A stretch of 64,000 nucleotides of DNA from Polyangia bacterium (GCA_030426145.1 JAUHZF010000006.1:1-64000); one strand, 5' to 3'. Counted from the stretch's first letter, positions 1 to 8,119 are shown. Made by a program: numbers and translations. The notes: a model not told the origin generated them from the sequence alone.

Positions 1-62
1 CATCCGGTACCGCAGACGCTCAACCCGACCACGAGACCCAGCAAGTAAGACACACGATTCAT
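1..62 (-). CDS. N-terminus of a putative lipoprotein (partial, runs off the window start)
   Basis: The reverse strand begins with ATG at 62 and reads MNRVSYLLGLVVGLSVCGTG before the window ends. A short charged start, a hydrophobic stretch and a Cys at residue 17 make a type II (lipoprotein) signal peptide likely, although LSVC is not the ideal L-[AS]-[GA]-C lipobox. Nothing can be said about the mature protein. It is transcribed divergently from the Gly-rich gene downstream. Confidence 0.5.
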   Translation of the reverse strand, partial: MNRVSYLLGLVVGLSVCGTG

Positions 63-177
63 GGGGTCAGAATGCACCATCGACGTGGAGGTTTCTTCGC
101 GGCCGACGTAGCGTCTGGGCGTGGTGTACCGGCGACACGCCCGAGAGCTGGAGGAGCCGCAGGGCGATGGGCCGCTC

Positions 178-3100
178 ATGGTCGTGGACGCCTCGGGGCG
201 CCACGGGCGTGGTGGGCAAGATGGGGGACGGGGCAGCGACGGCAGCGGACGCGGCGCCCACGGCGGGCGAGGCGGCGACGCGGGGCCGGCTGAGCGCGGG
301 CAAGACGCGGGCATGGTCCTGGTGCGCCTCGAACCCTCGGGGGACGACACCGTCTTCGTGACGGGTCAGCTCGTGCACGCGCAAGGGGAGCGGCGACAGG
401 TTCGCAAGGAGGTGCGCTTCGGCGAGCGCGGCGACCTCGTCTTCGCGGCGGTGGGCGGCGACGGCGGCGCCGGCGGCGACGGGGGACGCGGCGGCCACGG
501 CGCCAAGGGACGCGATGGTCGCGACGCCACCCGGTATTCGAGCGGCAGCAATGGCGGTCGCGGCGGCGACGGAGGCGACGGCGGCGACGGTTCGAACGGA
601 GCCCCTGGAGGACATGGCGGCCAGGTGGTGGTGGAGGTCGACGACGAGGCCTCGCACCTGCTCATGCTCGTGAGTCACACCATCGAAGCCGGCACGGGCG
701 GGCCCGCGGGCACCAACGGCTCCGGCGGGTACGGCGGCTCGGGCGGCGACGGTGGCTCGAGCTACAGCTGGACCACGACCGAGAGCTACACCGACAGCGA
801 GGGCAACCGGAGGACCCGGTCGAAGAGCCATTACAACCCCGGCGGCAGCGACGGCCCTCCAGGGAGCAGCGGTCGGCCAGGGATGGCGACGCTCCATGGC
901 GGGCCCTCGGGCAGCCGAGGTCGCTTCACCATCCACGTGAAGCACCAGGACCAAATCGCGCAGTACCCCGCACGCTACGACCTGCAGCTCGTCTCCTTCA
1001 CCCATCGGAGTCGGAACCACGACGGGATCTACGAGCCCCAGGAAGAGGTGCTCGTCGAGAAGATCGCGGTGAAGAACGTGGGCGGCATGCCCACCCCCGG
1101 TCATTGCGACGTCGAGCTTCGGCTACAGCAAGCGGGCTGGGTCTTGCCCCACGACATGAGCCTGCCCGTGCCGCGGCGGCTCGCGCCGGGTCAGACCCAC
1201 GTCTTTGAGACCGAGGCCCTCGTCTTCCGCATCGGAGACTTCCTCCCCGAAGGACCCGACGCCCCCCTCGCGCGTCCCGAGACCGTGCGCCACCGCGCCG
1301 ACCTGCCCCTCGTGGCACGCGGCTTTCAAGGCTACGAGGGCACGGTCAGCGACGAGCAGGGCGTCTTCGTCATTCGCTTCCCCATCGAAGCCGGCGACAT
1401 CGAATCGTTGCACTCGCTGCCCCCCGGACAGGCGGCGCGGATGCGCTTCGAGATCGGCAACGTCTCGCGCCAGGCGTTTGGTCGAAACAGTCCGTGCAAG
1501 CGTCGGATCCGCTTTCGGCTTCAGGGCTGGGAAAGCGAGCTCGGCGACGAGCACGCCGTTCTCCTCGGGCCCGGTGATGTGAAGCTGAGCATCGACGACG
1601 GCTACGTGGTCGAGATCGACCATCTCGATGCCGGAGAGAGCCGCAGCTTCGAGGTGACCCTCGGCATGAAGAAGAGCGCGCCCTTCTACGAGAGCGTACG
1701 TCTGCTGCTCACCCTCGAGCTAGGCCAGATCGATCTGCCCGATCGTCTCCGTCCCATCCAGTACCGCAGCTTCCAGACCCGCGTCGCGCAGCGCTATCGA
1801 CACGACCCGGATGCCGATCTGCTGCTGGTGGTTCACCACCGAACGACCCGCGAGGAGCTGATGAGCTGGCGTGCCCTCGCGGACGAGCTGGGCTTCACCT
1901 TCTGTGTGTGGGACATCTCGCTGGAGCGTGGCCTACCCCTTCACCAACCCATCGAAGGATGGTCGCTCACCGAGGCCTTCGCGGGCAAGACCGTCATCGT
2001 GCTCGACGACGTCATCGAGACCCCGATCGGCCATGCGGCGGCCCACCACCTGGTGGACGCGCAGGAGGTCTTCGATGCCATGCAGCGCGGGGTGAGCTTT
2101 GCCTTCACGGGCCAGAAGCTGAAGGTGAACCACTGGCTCGTTTCGACGGGGGATGAGCCCGAGTCGCTCGCGGACAACCAGGCGCTCGTGAAGCGAAGCG
2201 AGGAGGCGCCTCCTGCTCCCAGCGAGGCCGAGGTCTTCAAGTGGAGCTTCTTCGGAAGCGTGCCACCGCACACCTGGCTCAAGAAGCGAGCGAGGCTGCT
2301 GTCGCGGTTGCTGGCCAGTCGGTACCCGCAGCTGCGCTTCTGCATCGTGGAGGCCTACGACGCGGAGGTCGTCGACAGGTTCCTCTGGATGAAGAAGTAC
2401 CGGGTGGGGCGACTGCGCATCATCCCCACGCTGCCGGCTGCGGCGGGACGCCTCATCAACACCGAGGTCGAGACGGAGGCGCGGCAGCAGCCGGCGTACA
2501 TCGGCGGTCGCCAGAATCTGCGCACGCTGATGCTGACCCGCAGCTTCGACGAGAAGCTCGCGCGCCTCGATCAGATCCTCAGCGATCGCCCCAGCCACCA
2601 GCTCGTGCCCCGGATCCTGGAGGGCTTGCTCGCCGATCTCGCCAACGAGCAGACGGCGTTGCTTCAGCGGCGAGGGCCGCTCTCGGGCGCGGTGCTACGC
2701 GAGGCCACGCCTCATCTCAACCGTCTGGCCGAGCAGGTGTGGCTCGCCGAAGGTGGGCCCGATGGCCCCGCAGGTCAGGCCATCATCGAGCTGGTGGCCA
2801 CCTTGCGCTTCGGTGGTCGCTCACGGTGGCGGTGGTGGGAGTGGCCGCTCTACCCCTTCCGTCGCGCGCCCGCGCTCTCCCGCTGGACCCACGCCCAGAG
2901 CCAGCGCGTGCTCGAGCACTTCTTCCTGCGCGGCATGGACGACTGGGACGATGACCTCGAGCGTGCTGTGGCCCTCGAGCTCGACCGCGTGCACAAGAAG
3001 TTGAAGCACGCCTACGAATGCCACTGCCAGGAGGCGGGGGTCGAGGGGAGCGAAGCCTTCCTCGAGGTCTTTGCCGCCGAGCGCATGCAGCGGGCCTTGC

Positions 3101-3282
3101 TCGAAGACGGCATCACCACCGATGCCGAGGTGCTCGACCATTACACCGAGCGCGTCTACTCGGAGCTCGGATACAGCAGGATCGAAAAGGGTCGACGGCG
3201 CGACCGCAAACAGCGCGGCAAGCTCCGGCGCGCGGGCGAGGCTGCCGAAGCGGCCCTGCTCCGCCCGCTGCCCGACGATTGA
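178..3282 (+). CDS. Large Gly-rich, collagen-like protein with Ig-like and alpha/beta regions, function unknown
   Basis: About 1034 residues from ATG 178. A GTG at 121 would add 19 residues, but the Gly-rich motif MVVDASGRHGRGGQDG begins naturally at 178. Roughly residues 1-270 are interrupted Gly-rich stretches (GGDGG, GGRGG, GPPGSSGRPG) around a short beta segment. Next comes an Ig/CARDB-like region (around DGIYEPQEEVLVEKIAVKNVGG), as seen in surface or envelope proteins. Around residues 580-710 an alpha/beta segment (DADLLLVVHH...LADELGFTFCVWD...KTVIVLDDV) looks like a Rossmann-type domain. The C-terminal third is helical and rich in Arg and Trp. No signal peptide or membrane segment was seen, so it may be cytoplasmic despite the collagen-like N-terminus. 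I do not recognise a named family. Confidence 0.75.
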   Translation: MVVDASGRHGRGGQDGGRGSDGSGRGAHGGRGGDAGPAERGQDAGMVLVRLEPSGDDTVFVTGQLVHAQGERRQVRKEVRFGERGDLVFAAVGGDGGAGGDGGRGGHGAKGRDGRDATRYSSGSNGGRGGDGGDGGDGSNGAPGGHGGQVVVEVDDEASHLLMLVSHTIEAGTGGPAGTNGSGGYGGSGGDGGSSYSWTTTESYTDSEGNRRTRSKSHYNPGGSDGPPGSSGRPGMATLHGGPSGSRGRFTIHVKHQDQIAQYPARYDLQLVSFTHRSRNHDGIYEPQEEVLVEKIAVKNVGGMPTPGHCDVELRLQQAGWVLPHDMSLPVPRRLAPGQTHVFETEALVFRIGDFLPEGPDAPLARPETVRHRADLPLVARGFQGYEGTVSDEQGVFVIRFPIEAGDIESLHSLPPGQAARMRFEIGNVSRQAFGRNSPCKRRIRFRLQGWESELGDEHAVLLGPGDVKLSIDDGYVVEIDHLDAGESRSFEVTLGMKKSAPFYESVRLLLTLELGQIDLPDRLRPIQYRSFQTRVAQRYRHDPDADLLLVVHHRTTREELMSWRALADELGFTFCVWDISLERGLPLHQPIEGWSLTEAFAGKTVIVLDDVIETPIGHAAAHHLVDAQEVFDAMQRGVSFAFTGQKLKVNHWLVSTGDEPESLADNQALVKRSEEAPPAPSEAEVFKWSFFGSVPPHTWLKKRARLLSRLLASRYPQLRFCIVEAYDAEVVDRFLWMKKYRVGRLRIIPTLPAAAGRLINTEVETEARQQPAYIGGRQNLRTLMLTRSFDEKLARLDQILSDRPSHQLVPRILEGLLADLANEQTALLQRRGPLSGAVLREATPHLNRLAEQVWLAEGGPDGPAGQAIIELVATLRFGGRSRWRWWEWPLYPFRRAPALSRWTHAQSQRVLEHFFLRGMDDWDDDLERAVALELDRVHKKLKHAYECHCQEAGVEGSEAFLEVFAAERMQRALLEDGITTDAEVLDHYTERVYSELGYSRIEKGRRRDRKQRGKLRRAGEAAEAALLRPLPDD

Positions 3283-3339
3283 TGGCCAACGGGCGGACGA
3301 GTCATGGTTCATGCGGCCTAGCCCAGCTACACTGCTGCC

Positions 3340-3942
3340 GTGATGTGGGGGAAGGACGCCGTGAGGCGAGGTCGTTGGCGTCGGTGGATTGCCGTTGTTG
3401 GGCCCGCGGGCCTATTCATCGGCCTCGTGAGCCAGGTCGCTTCGGCCGAGACCGCAAGGCTCGCGGGCGACGCCGATGGGCTGCAGAAGCAGGCTCGACG
3501 CAAGCGCCCCACCGAGGCTTTGCGGAAGGACCTGATGAGGCTGCGTGAGGTTCAGGCCAATGCACGGGCAGCGCGGTCGACGTTGCGGTCGGTGGCGGCC
3601 TACGTCCCGAAGGGTCGCGCGTCGAAGAAGGATCGGGCCACCTGGAAGAAGCTCGTCACCATCTGGAAGCGTGAGGCGCAGCAACTCGGCACGGCTACGG
3701 CCGACTGGAAGAAGAAGCTGGATGCCTTCGAGCGCCGGCTGGACGAGATCGACGTAGCGCCCACTCCGCGGGATCTGGCTGCGGCGACGAAGGAGAGCCA
3801 ACAGCTCACTCAGGGCTTCAGCCTTCGGTACCTGAACCTGCAGCAGAACATGCAGCAGGAGAACCGCCAGTACACGATGGTCAGCAACGTGATGAAGGTT
3901 CGGCACGACACTGCCAAAGCGGCGATCAACAACATCCGCTAA
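3340..3942 (+). CDS. Exported alpha-helical protein, function unknown
   Basis: 200 residues from GTG 3340; an ATG at 3343 is equally possible. An Arg-rich n-region, a hydrophobic segment (residues 16-33) and VASAE make a Sec signal peptide, probably cut after Ala36. The mature part is Lys/Arg/Gln-rich and almost wholly helical, with long amphipathic stretches (KKLDAFERRLDEIDV, QQNMQQENRQYTMVSNVM) suggesting a periplasmic coiled coil. There are no Cys residues and no catalytic motif. It follows the Gly-rich gene by 57 bp in the same direction and may be co-transcribed. Family not recognised. Confidence 0.7.
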   Translation: MMWGKDAVRRGRWRRWIAVVGPAGLFIGLVSQVASAETARLAGDADGLQKQARRKRPTEALRKDLMRLREVQANARAARSTLRSVAAYVPKGRASKKDRATWKKLVTIWKREAQQLGTATADWKKKLDAFERRLDEIDVAPTPRDLAAATKESQQLTQGFSLRYLNLQQNMQQENRQYTMVSNVMKVRHDTAKAAINNIR

Positions 3943-3960
3943 GCGCCGAAGCTCCACCTT

Positions 3961-4533
3961 TCATCGACACCGGCGGCGCATCTCGGCCACCGTCTCTCGC
4001 TGGAAGCGGAGCTGCAGGCGCCTGGCGACGGGGGCTCCGAGTCGGGTGAAGGCCCCGCGGGGACGGGAGAAGGCGCGCACATCGTAGGAGACGCGGCCGT
4101 GAGCGTCGGTGCTGACGGTGAACCGCTCCTCGCCCCGCTCACTGTGTCCGGGGAGCGTGCCGAAACCGAAGCCGAAGCGGCTGGGCTCGTCGATCACGTA
4201 GATGACCCGACATGGATGGGCCGAGGCGAAACCGAGGTGCGTCGCCACGGTGGCGAAGAGCGCGCCTTCCTCGAGCGCGTCGTCGAGCCGCACGACGCGG
4301 GTGAACGACGGCGGGTAGTGCGCGAAGTCAAAGAGTGCCCGTTTGGCTCGGGCGAAGACGTCGAGTCCTCGCCCGAGCTCCGTCCCGTAGTCGTCGAGGA
4401 CGAAGCCATCCGGTGCTCGCGCGGGCCCTTCTCGGGTCCATCCGACCTCGGCGTAGGTGAAGGGGGCATCCCGCAGCGGAGCGAGGAGCGCCTTCACCCG
4501 CTCGTCGCTCGGGGGTCGGGCGAAGAAGGGCAT
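3961..4533 (-). CDS. DUF1990 family protein
   Basis: 190 residues from ATG 4533, where the sequence reads MPFFARPPSDERVKALL. A longer frame extends to 4620, but its extra N-terminus is low-complexity and unlike the family. Family hallmarks are FTYAEVGWTREG near the N-terminus, the DGFVLDDYGTELGRG turn, ALFDFAHYPPSFTRVVR, and the C-terminal RFGFGFGTLPGHSERGEE block. DUF1990 proteins are about 170-200 residues long and have a hotdog/lipocalin-like predicted fold; their biochemical role is not established. The gene converges on the helical exported gene, and its start faces the palindrome array, so its promoter probably lies at the left edge of that array. Confidence 0.85.
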   Translation of the reverse strand: MPFFARPPSDERVKALLAPLRDAPFTYAEVGWTREGPARAPDGFVLDDYGTELGRGLDVFARAKRALFDFAHYPPSFTRVVRLDDALEEGALFATVATHLGFASAHPCRVIYVIDEPSRFGFGFGTLPGHSERGEERFTVSTDAHGRVSYDVRAFSRPRGAFTRLGAPVARRLQLRFQRETVAEMRRRCR

Positions 4534-5436
4534 GGGAAAGGGGGTTGTGCTTCGGATGCGCGGAGACGTCCACGGCGGCGTCCGCCACCATGAACCCCCC
4601 CGTGTCCGAGCACATGCCACGGGTCGATCACTGAAGAAGGACCGCTAGGGCGAGCGCTTCTGTGCCGACCACCTACGGAGGCCCATGAAATGCGGTCTTC
4701 AAGCTCGAGACGGCCCCATATCTCCCCGACGACTCCGCGGAGTTGTCAGAGTTGAACGATTTCATGCCTTTGGAAGAAGCGACGGAACGACTCCGCGGAG
4801 TCACACGCACGGGACGGCTCCAAGTCTCCTCCACGACTCCGCGGAGTCGTTTGCTCGGGACCGCCCAGGTGTCCGCCCAAGCGTCCTCCCCGAGTCTCTT
4901 CCGCGACTCCGCGGAGTCGTTTGCTCGGGACCGCCCAGGTGTCCAGTCCACGACTCCGCGGAGTCGTTTGCTCGGGACCGCCCAGGTGTCCGCCCAAGCG
5001 TCCTCCCCAAGTCTCTTCCACGACTCCGCGGAGTCGCACGCAGGTGTCCGCCCAAGCGTCCTCCCCGAGTCTCTTCCGCGACTCCGCGGAGTCGTTCGCT
5101 CGGGACCGCCCAGGTGTCCGCCCAAGCGTCCTCCCCAAGTCTCTTCCACGACTCCGCGGAGTCGCATGCAGGGGACGCCTCCGAGTCTCTTCACGACTCC
5201 GCGGAGTCGTTTGCTCGGGACGGCGTCAGGTCTCCTCCACGACTCCGCGGAGTCGCTTGTTCGGGACGGCGTCAGGTCTCCTCCACGACTCCGCGGAGTC
5301 GTCGAAGTTTAACAATATTCATACCTTGGTAAGGATGCCCGACGACTCCGCGGAGTCGCGTGCAGAATGACGTGGCTCTGGATGACCCAGCTCGCCTCCC
5401 CTTGACGCGTGTAGGTGATAGGCCTACCTCCTCGGC
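4534..5436. other. Gene-free divergent intergenic region of about 0.9 kb
   Basis: This region separates the DUF1990 gene (minus) from the LTD lipoprotein gene (plus). From 4534 to about 4729 I see no supported gene, only overlapping frames of the kind expected in GC-rich DNA. From 4731 to 5357 it is occupied by the palindrome array. Open frames on both strands through the array are an artefact of its repeats (recurring RLRGVV, DSAES and TPRSR). The last 79 bp must hold the start signals of the lipoprotein gene. Confidence 0.8.
4731..5357. repeat. Array of twelve 14-bp palindromes GACTCCGCGGAGTC with length-quantised spacers
   Basis: The palindrome begins at 4731, 4789, 4835, 4905, 4952, 5022, 5080, 5150, 5195, 5241, 5287 and 5344. 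Eleven copies are perfect and the first ends in T instead of C. Most copies extend to CGACTCCGCGGAGTCG. Start-to-start distances are 58, 46, 70, 47, 70, 58, 70, 45, 46, 46 and 57, that is, three classes about 12 bp apart. Internal spacers are related to one another (TTTGCTCGGGAC after the palindrome, AGTCTCTTCC before it). The first and last spacers form a second related, more AT-rich type. The array could be repeated operators for a dimeric protein, RNA hairpins with a CGCG loop, or a dispersed repeat family. Confidence 0.95.
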
Positions 5437-6903
5437 ATGCTCCGGGGCTCGACCATTCACCATCTCTTCGCCCTGGGTTTCCCGGGTCTGATCGTCGCGC
5501 AGGCCTTGGCTTGCAGTGGCTCCGCACCCGAGCAGACCCAAGACCTCGTCGCTGCGCTCACACCGGCGGAGACCGATGCCGTGCTCGACCTCGTGAACGA
5601 GGCAGAACTGACGGTGCTCGACGACGACGTGCGCCTCGACAGGCGAGCGGCCGAGAACATCGTGGCGCACCGCGATGGGAGCGACGCGGTTCTCCGTACG
5701 GCCGACGACGATCTATTCGACTCGATCGAGGAGCTCGATGGGGTGCCGTACGTGGGGCCGAGCGCCATCGAGAAGCTCGTGGCCTACGCTCACGCGCAGG
5801 GCCTGGTGCAGGAGCCGAGTCATGGGAGCGATGCTGAGCTCATTCTCGCCGTAGCCAACAGCGCCAATTTTCAGGTCCTCGATGATGACGTCGGGCTCGA
5901 CAGGCGAGCGGCTGAGAACATCGTGGCGCATCGCGATGGGGCCGACGCCATTTTCGGAACGGCCGACGATGATCTCTTCGGCTCACTCGAGGAGCTGGAC
6001 GGGGTCTCCTACGTGGGACCCGCCGCACTCGCGGCGCTGCTGGACTACGCCAAGCGCACGGCCGCGCCGCCTTGCCTGATCATCAGCGAGTACATCGAGG
6101 GTCAGGGCATGAACAACAAGGCCATCGAGGTCTTCAACTGCGGTAGTACCCCGGTCGCCCTCGAGGACTATGGCGTGTGTCTCGTGCGGAACGCCTCCAC
6201 CAGCTGCAGCGTCAGCGAAGCGTTTCCCGCTTCGACCCTCGAGCCAGGGGCCGTGCGCACGATCTGTCGCACGAAGAGCGGCACGTTCAACGACCCGATG
6301 CAGACCATCGTCGACCACTGCGAGGTGGAAATGCCGGGGCCGATGAACTTCAACGGTGACGACCGGATCGGTATCTTCCGCGACGTCGATGGCGACGGCA
6401 GCTTCGGTGGCGGCGACGTCATCACCGACATGCTCGGCCGCTTCGGCTACCAGCCTCCCGTCTCCACGTGGCAGGACCTCTCGCTCCGCCGCTGCCTCTT
6501 CACGCCGACCGATGGCGACGCCTTCTACGATCACGACGAGTACTTCACGACCCATGCCTGGGGTCATCAAGAAGACTACGGAACCCCCCCCGCGGAAGGC
6601 TGCGGCGTGGCCGTCGACGCCAACGCCTTCGCCGACGACCTCCGCGACGCCCTCGTCGCCTACTACGCGCAGTATGGCAACGACATCGCGATGGGGGGTG
6701 GCAACGACCTGGCCACGGCCCAAGCCGCGGTGATGGTGGGTGCCGTGGACGTCATCGAAGACCCGAACGACAACCCCAGCGGCTACGACCTGGGCGACCA
6801 CCAGGTCTTCGTCCACCCCGATGTGGTGTTTCCTGGCTCCGACACGGTCTGGGTCGGCGTCTACGCCGATGGGGTCCTGGTCGAGCTCAGCGCCTTCAAC
6901 TGA
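5437..6903 (+). CDS. Lipoprotein with two helix-hairpin-helix-like repeats and a lamin-tail-like domain
   Basis: 488 residues from ATG 5437. The signal peptide ends in ALAC with Cys26, so it should be a lipoprotein. Two near-identical units (about residues 49-128 and 134-211) share LDRRAAENIVAHRDG, TADDDLF and ELDGV.YVGP; the last part resembles a ComEA-like helix-hairpin-helix. From about residue 213, CLIISEYIEGQGMNNKAIEV followed by CG, ALEDYGVCLV and LEPGAVRTIC matches the lamin-tail domain (LTD) seen in many exported bacterial proteins and nucleases. The remainder has Asp-rich loops (DVDGDGSFGGGD) that may bind Ca2+. No nuclease catalytic motif is evident. Its promoter must lie at the right end of the palindrome array. 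Confidence 0.85.
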   Translation: MLRGSTIHHLFALGFPGLIVAQALACSGSAPEQTQDLVAALTPAETDAVLDLVNEAELTVLDDDVRLDRRAAENIVAHRDGSDAVLRTADDDLFDSIEELDGVPYVGPSAIEKLVAYAHAQGLVQEPSHGSDAELILAVANSANFQVLDDDVGLDRRAAENIVAHRDGADAIFGTADDDLFGSLEELDGVSYVGPAALAALLDYAKRTAAPPCLIISEYIEGQGMNNKAIEVFNCGSTPVALEDYGVCLVRNASTSCSVSEAFPASTLEPGAVRTICRTKSGTFNDPMQTIVDHCEVEMPGPMNFNGDDRIGIFRDVDGDGSFGGGDVITDMLGRFGYQPPVSTWQDLSLRRCLFTPTDGDAFYDHDEYFTTHAWGHQEDYGTPPAEGCGVAVDANAFADDLRDALVAYYAQYGNDIAMGGGNDLATAQAAVMVGAVDVIEDPNDNPSGYDLGDHQVFVHPDVVFPGSDTVWVGVYADGVLVELSAFN

Positions 6904-6919
6904 TCGGGAAGACCAGCGC

Positions 6920-6937
6920 GCCCGCACCAAGGCGGGC
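6920..6937. terminator. Hairpin between convergent genes
   Basis: GCCCGC, a 6-nt loop (ACCAAG) and GCGGGC form a 6-bp GC stem 17 bp after the lipoprotein stop and ahead of the convergent membrane-protein stop. No T tract follows. It is a plausible but weak bidirectional terminator. Confidence 0.35.
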
Positions 6938-6956
6938 CCGACGAGCCCAGGCACTG

Positions 6957-7361
6957 TCACGAGGCGTGTGCGGCGGGCGGCCGACCCATGTCGCGTAGGT
7001 AGAAGACGAATCCGCTCGCCAAGGCGAGGTGGAGGATGGTGTTGGGCACGAACGAGCCGAGTGAGTGAAAGGTGCCGCTCATGTAGGCGATGGGGTCGAT
7101 GGGCAGAATCGCGAGTTGGAGCAGCAGGTTCGCCCAGAGCACGCTGCGCATGGTCGCTGAGTCGGGGTGGCTTCGCACTGAGAAGGCGAGCACCCCCATC
7201 GACGCGATGAGCACACCCACGGTTCGGCCCATGACCTCGGCCGCGGGATTGCTCTGTGCCTGTTTGACGCCGGCGATGAGGTAGCCGGGAGCCAGGAGCG
7301 CCACCGCGCCTACGAGCAGTGCGACGAGGGCGTGGATCGTGAGGAACGTCTTTCGGGTCAT
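6957..7361 (-). CDS. Small four-helix membrane protein, probably a target of the adjacent TetR regulator
   Basis: 134 residues from ATG 7361 (MTRKTFLTIHALVALLVG). A frame extension to 7424 adds residues that would cover the operator-like site and is unlikely. Four hydrophobic segments are visible: LVALLVGAVALLAPGYLI, VGVLIASMGVLAFSV, a segment with LWANLLLQLAILPI, and ILHLALASGFVFYL. The overall pattern resembles small inner-membrane proteins of the DUF4345 type, but I cannot assign a family firmly. It lies 80 bp downstream of the TetR gene on the same strand and carries its own copy of the operator-like sequence just upstream of the start. Confidence 0.75.
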   Translation of the reverse strand: MTRKTFLTIHALVALLVGAVALLAPGYLIAGVKQAQSNPAAEVMGRTVGVLIASMGVLAFSVRSHPDSATMRSVLWANLLLQLAILPIDPIAYMSGTFHSLGSFVPNTILHLALASGFVFYLRDMGRPPAAHAS

Positions 7362-7375
7362 GTGGGTTTTCTTTG

Positions 7376-7398
7376 TTTTGGAATGATGAGTCAAAAAC
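7376..7398 (-). promoter_or_regulatory. Operator-like site upstream of the membrane-protein gene
   Basis: TTTTGGAATGATGAGTCAAA lies 15-20 bp upstream of the start at 7361. Its core GAATGATGAGTC (7381-7392) is an imperfect inverted repeat of the form GAnnnATnnnTC, with 8 of 12 positions symmetric. Nearly the same sequence occurs upstream of the tetR gene at 8034-8053, which supports a shared binding site. Confidence 0.55.
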
Positions 7399-7441
7399 GG
7401 AAAAACGAAGAGTGACGCCCCCAACTGCGGCGTCGTTCAGA

Positions 7442-8014
7442 TCAGATGGATCGGAGCGCGGCCTCGAGCGCGGTCCGCACTCGGCGGGCTCCGGCACCGG
7501 TGCGTTGAAGGGCGCTCAAGCCGTTGAGCACGGCGTAGAGGTAGTCGGCCCCCGCCTTGGGGTCGAGGTCGTACGGCAACACCTGGTCGTCGCGGAGTCG
7601 CTTCAGCAGCCGCGCGAAGGCGCGGCGCACGCTGGAGGCGCCGGCCTCGATGGCGGCCTGGACGTCAGCGTCGGCGCTGGCAGGCCCGAAGGCGGTCACG
7701 ACCAGGAGGCAGGCGCCGCCCCCGAGCTCTGCTTGCACCCCGAGCGCGTCGAGCATGTAGCGGCGGAGCTCACCCAGTCCTGCCTCGGGCGCCTTCAAGC
7801 ACGCCAGGTCTTCTTCGACCCGTTCGCGGTAGCGGCTCAAAACCCGGAGGAAGAGACCGCGCTTGTCGCCGAAGGTGTTGTAGAGGCTCTGCCGGGGCAG
7901 TCCCGTGGCGTCGAGCAGGTCTCGCACGGAGCAGCCCTCGTAGCCACGCTGCCAAAAGGCCACCATGGCCCGCATCAGCACCTCGTCTTCGTCGAACTCC
8001 CGTGGTCGTCCCAT
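7442..8014 (-). CDS. TetR/AcrR family transcriptional regulator
   Basis: 190 residues from ATG 8014. The N-terminus MGRPREFDEDEVLMRAMVAF is followed by the TetR helix-turn-helix (GCSVRDLLDATGLPRQSLYN, then FGDKRGLF). The C-terminal ligand-binding part has the GACLLVVTAFG segment and AVLNGLSALQRTGA, typical of the TetR_C_11-like group that often senses electrophiles or organic compounds. It probably represses its own transcription and that of the membrane protein 80 bp downstream, because the same operator-like sequence precedes both starts. The ligand cannot be predicted. Confidence 0.92.
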   Translation of the reverse strand: MGRPREFDEDEVLMRAMVAFWQRGYEGCSVRDLLDATGLPRQSLYNTFGDKRGLFLRVLSRYRERVEEDLACLKAPEAGLGELRRYMLDALGVQAELGGGACLLVVTAFGPASADADVQAAIEAGASSVRRAFARLLKRLRDDQVLPYDLDPKAGADYLYAVLNGLSALQRTGAGARRVRTALEAALRSI

Positions 8015-8033
8015 CGCTCGTCGAGCATGATGG

Positions 8034-8053
8034 TTTTAGAACGATAGGTCAAT
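8034..8053 (-). promoter_or_regulatory. Operator-like site upstream of tetR
   Basis: TTTTAGAACGATAGGTCAAT lies 20-40 bp upstream of the tetR start at 8014. The core GAACGATAGGTC (8039-8050) has the same imperfect symmetry as the site at 7381-7392, and the flanks TTTT and TCAA are shared. The pattern suggests autoregulation by the TetR protein. Confidence 0.55.
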
Positions 8054-8119
8054 AACTCGGGACGAAACCGATCGCCGGTGATCTGGCCCGCGGCTCCCTT
8101 CGTGGGGTAGATCCCCAGC

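Noticed and set aside
67-1104. 345-codon minus-strand frame
   Set aside because: Antisense of the Gly-rich gene; Ala/Val-rich because it reads GGC/GGT repeats backwards.
4685-5332. Overlapping frames of 130-215 codons on both strands through the palindrome array
   Set aside because: The frames stay open because the repeat unit has no stop in several phases. They share no ribosome-binding site and encode only repeated RLRGVV or DSAES strings.
4731-5357. CRISPR array
   Set aside because: The repeated part is only 14-18 bp, spacers are related to one another and vary by 12-bp steps, and no cas gene is near.
4731-5357. parS-like centromere sites
   Set aside because: The palindrome core CTCCGCGGAG differs from the parS consensus with ACGTGG, and no parAB gene lies near.
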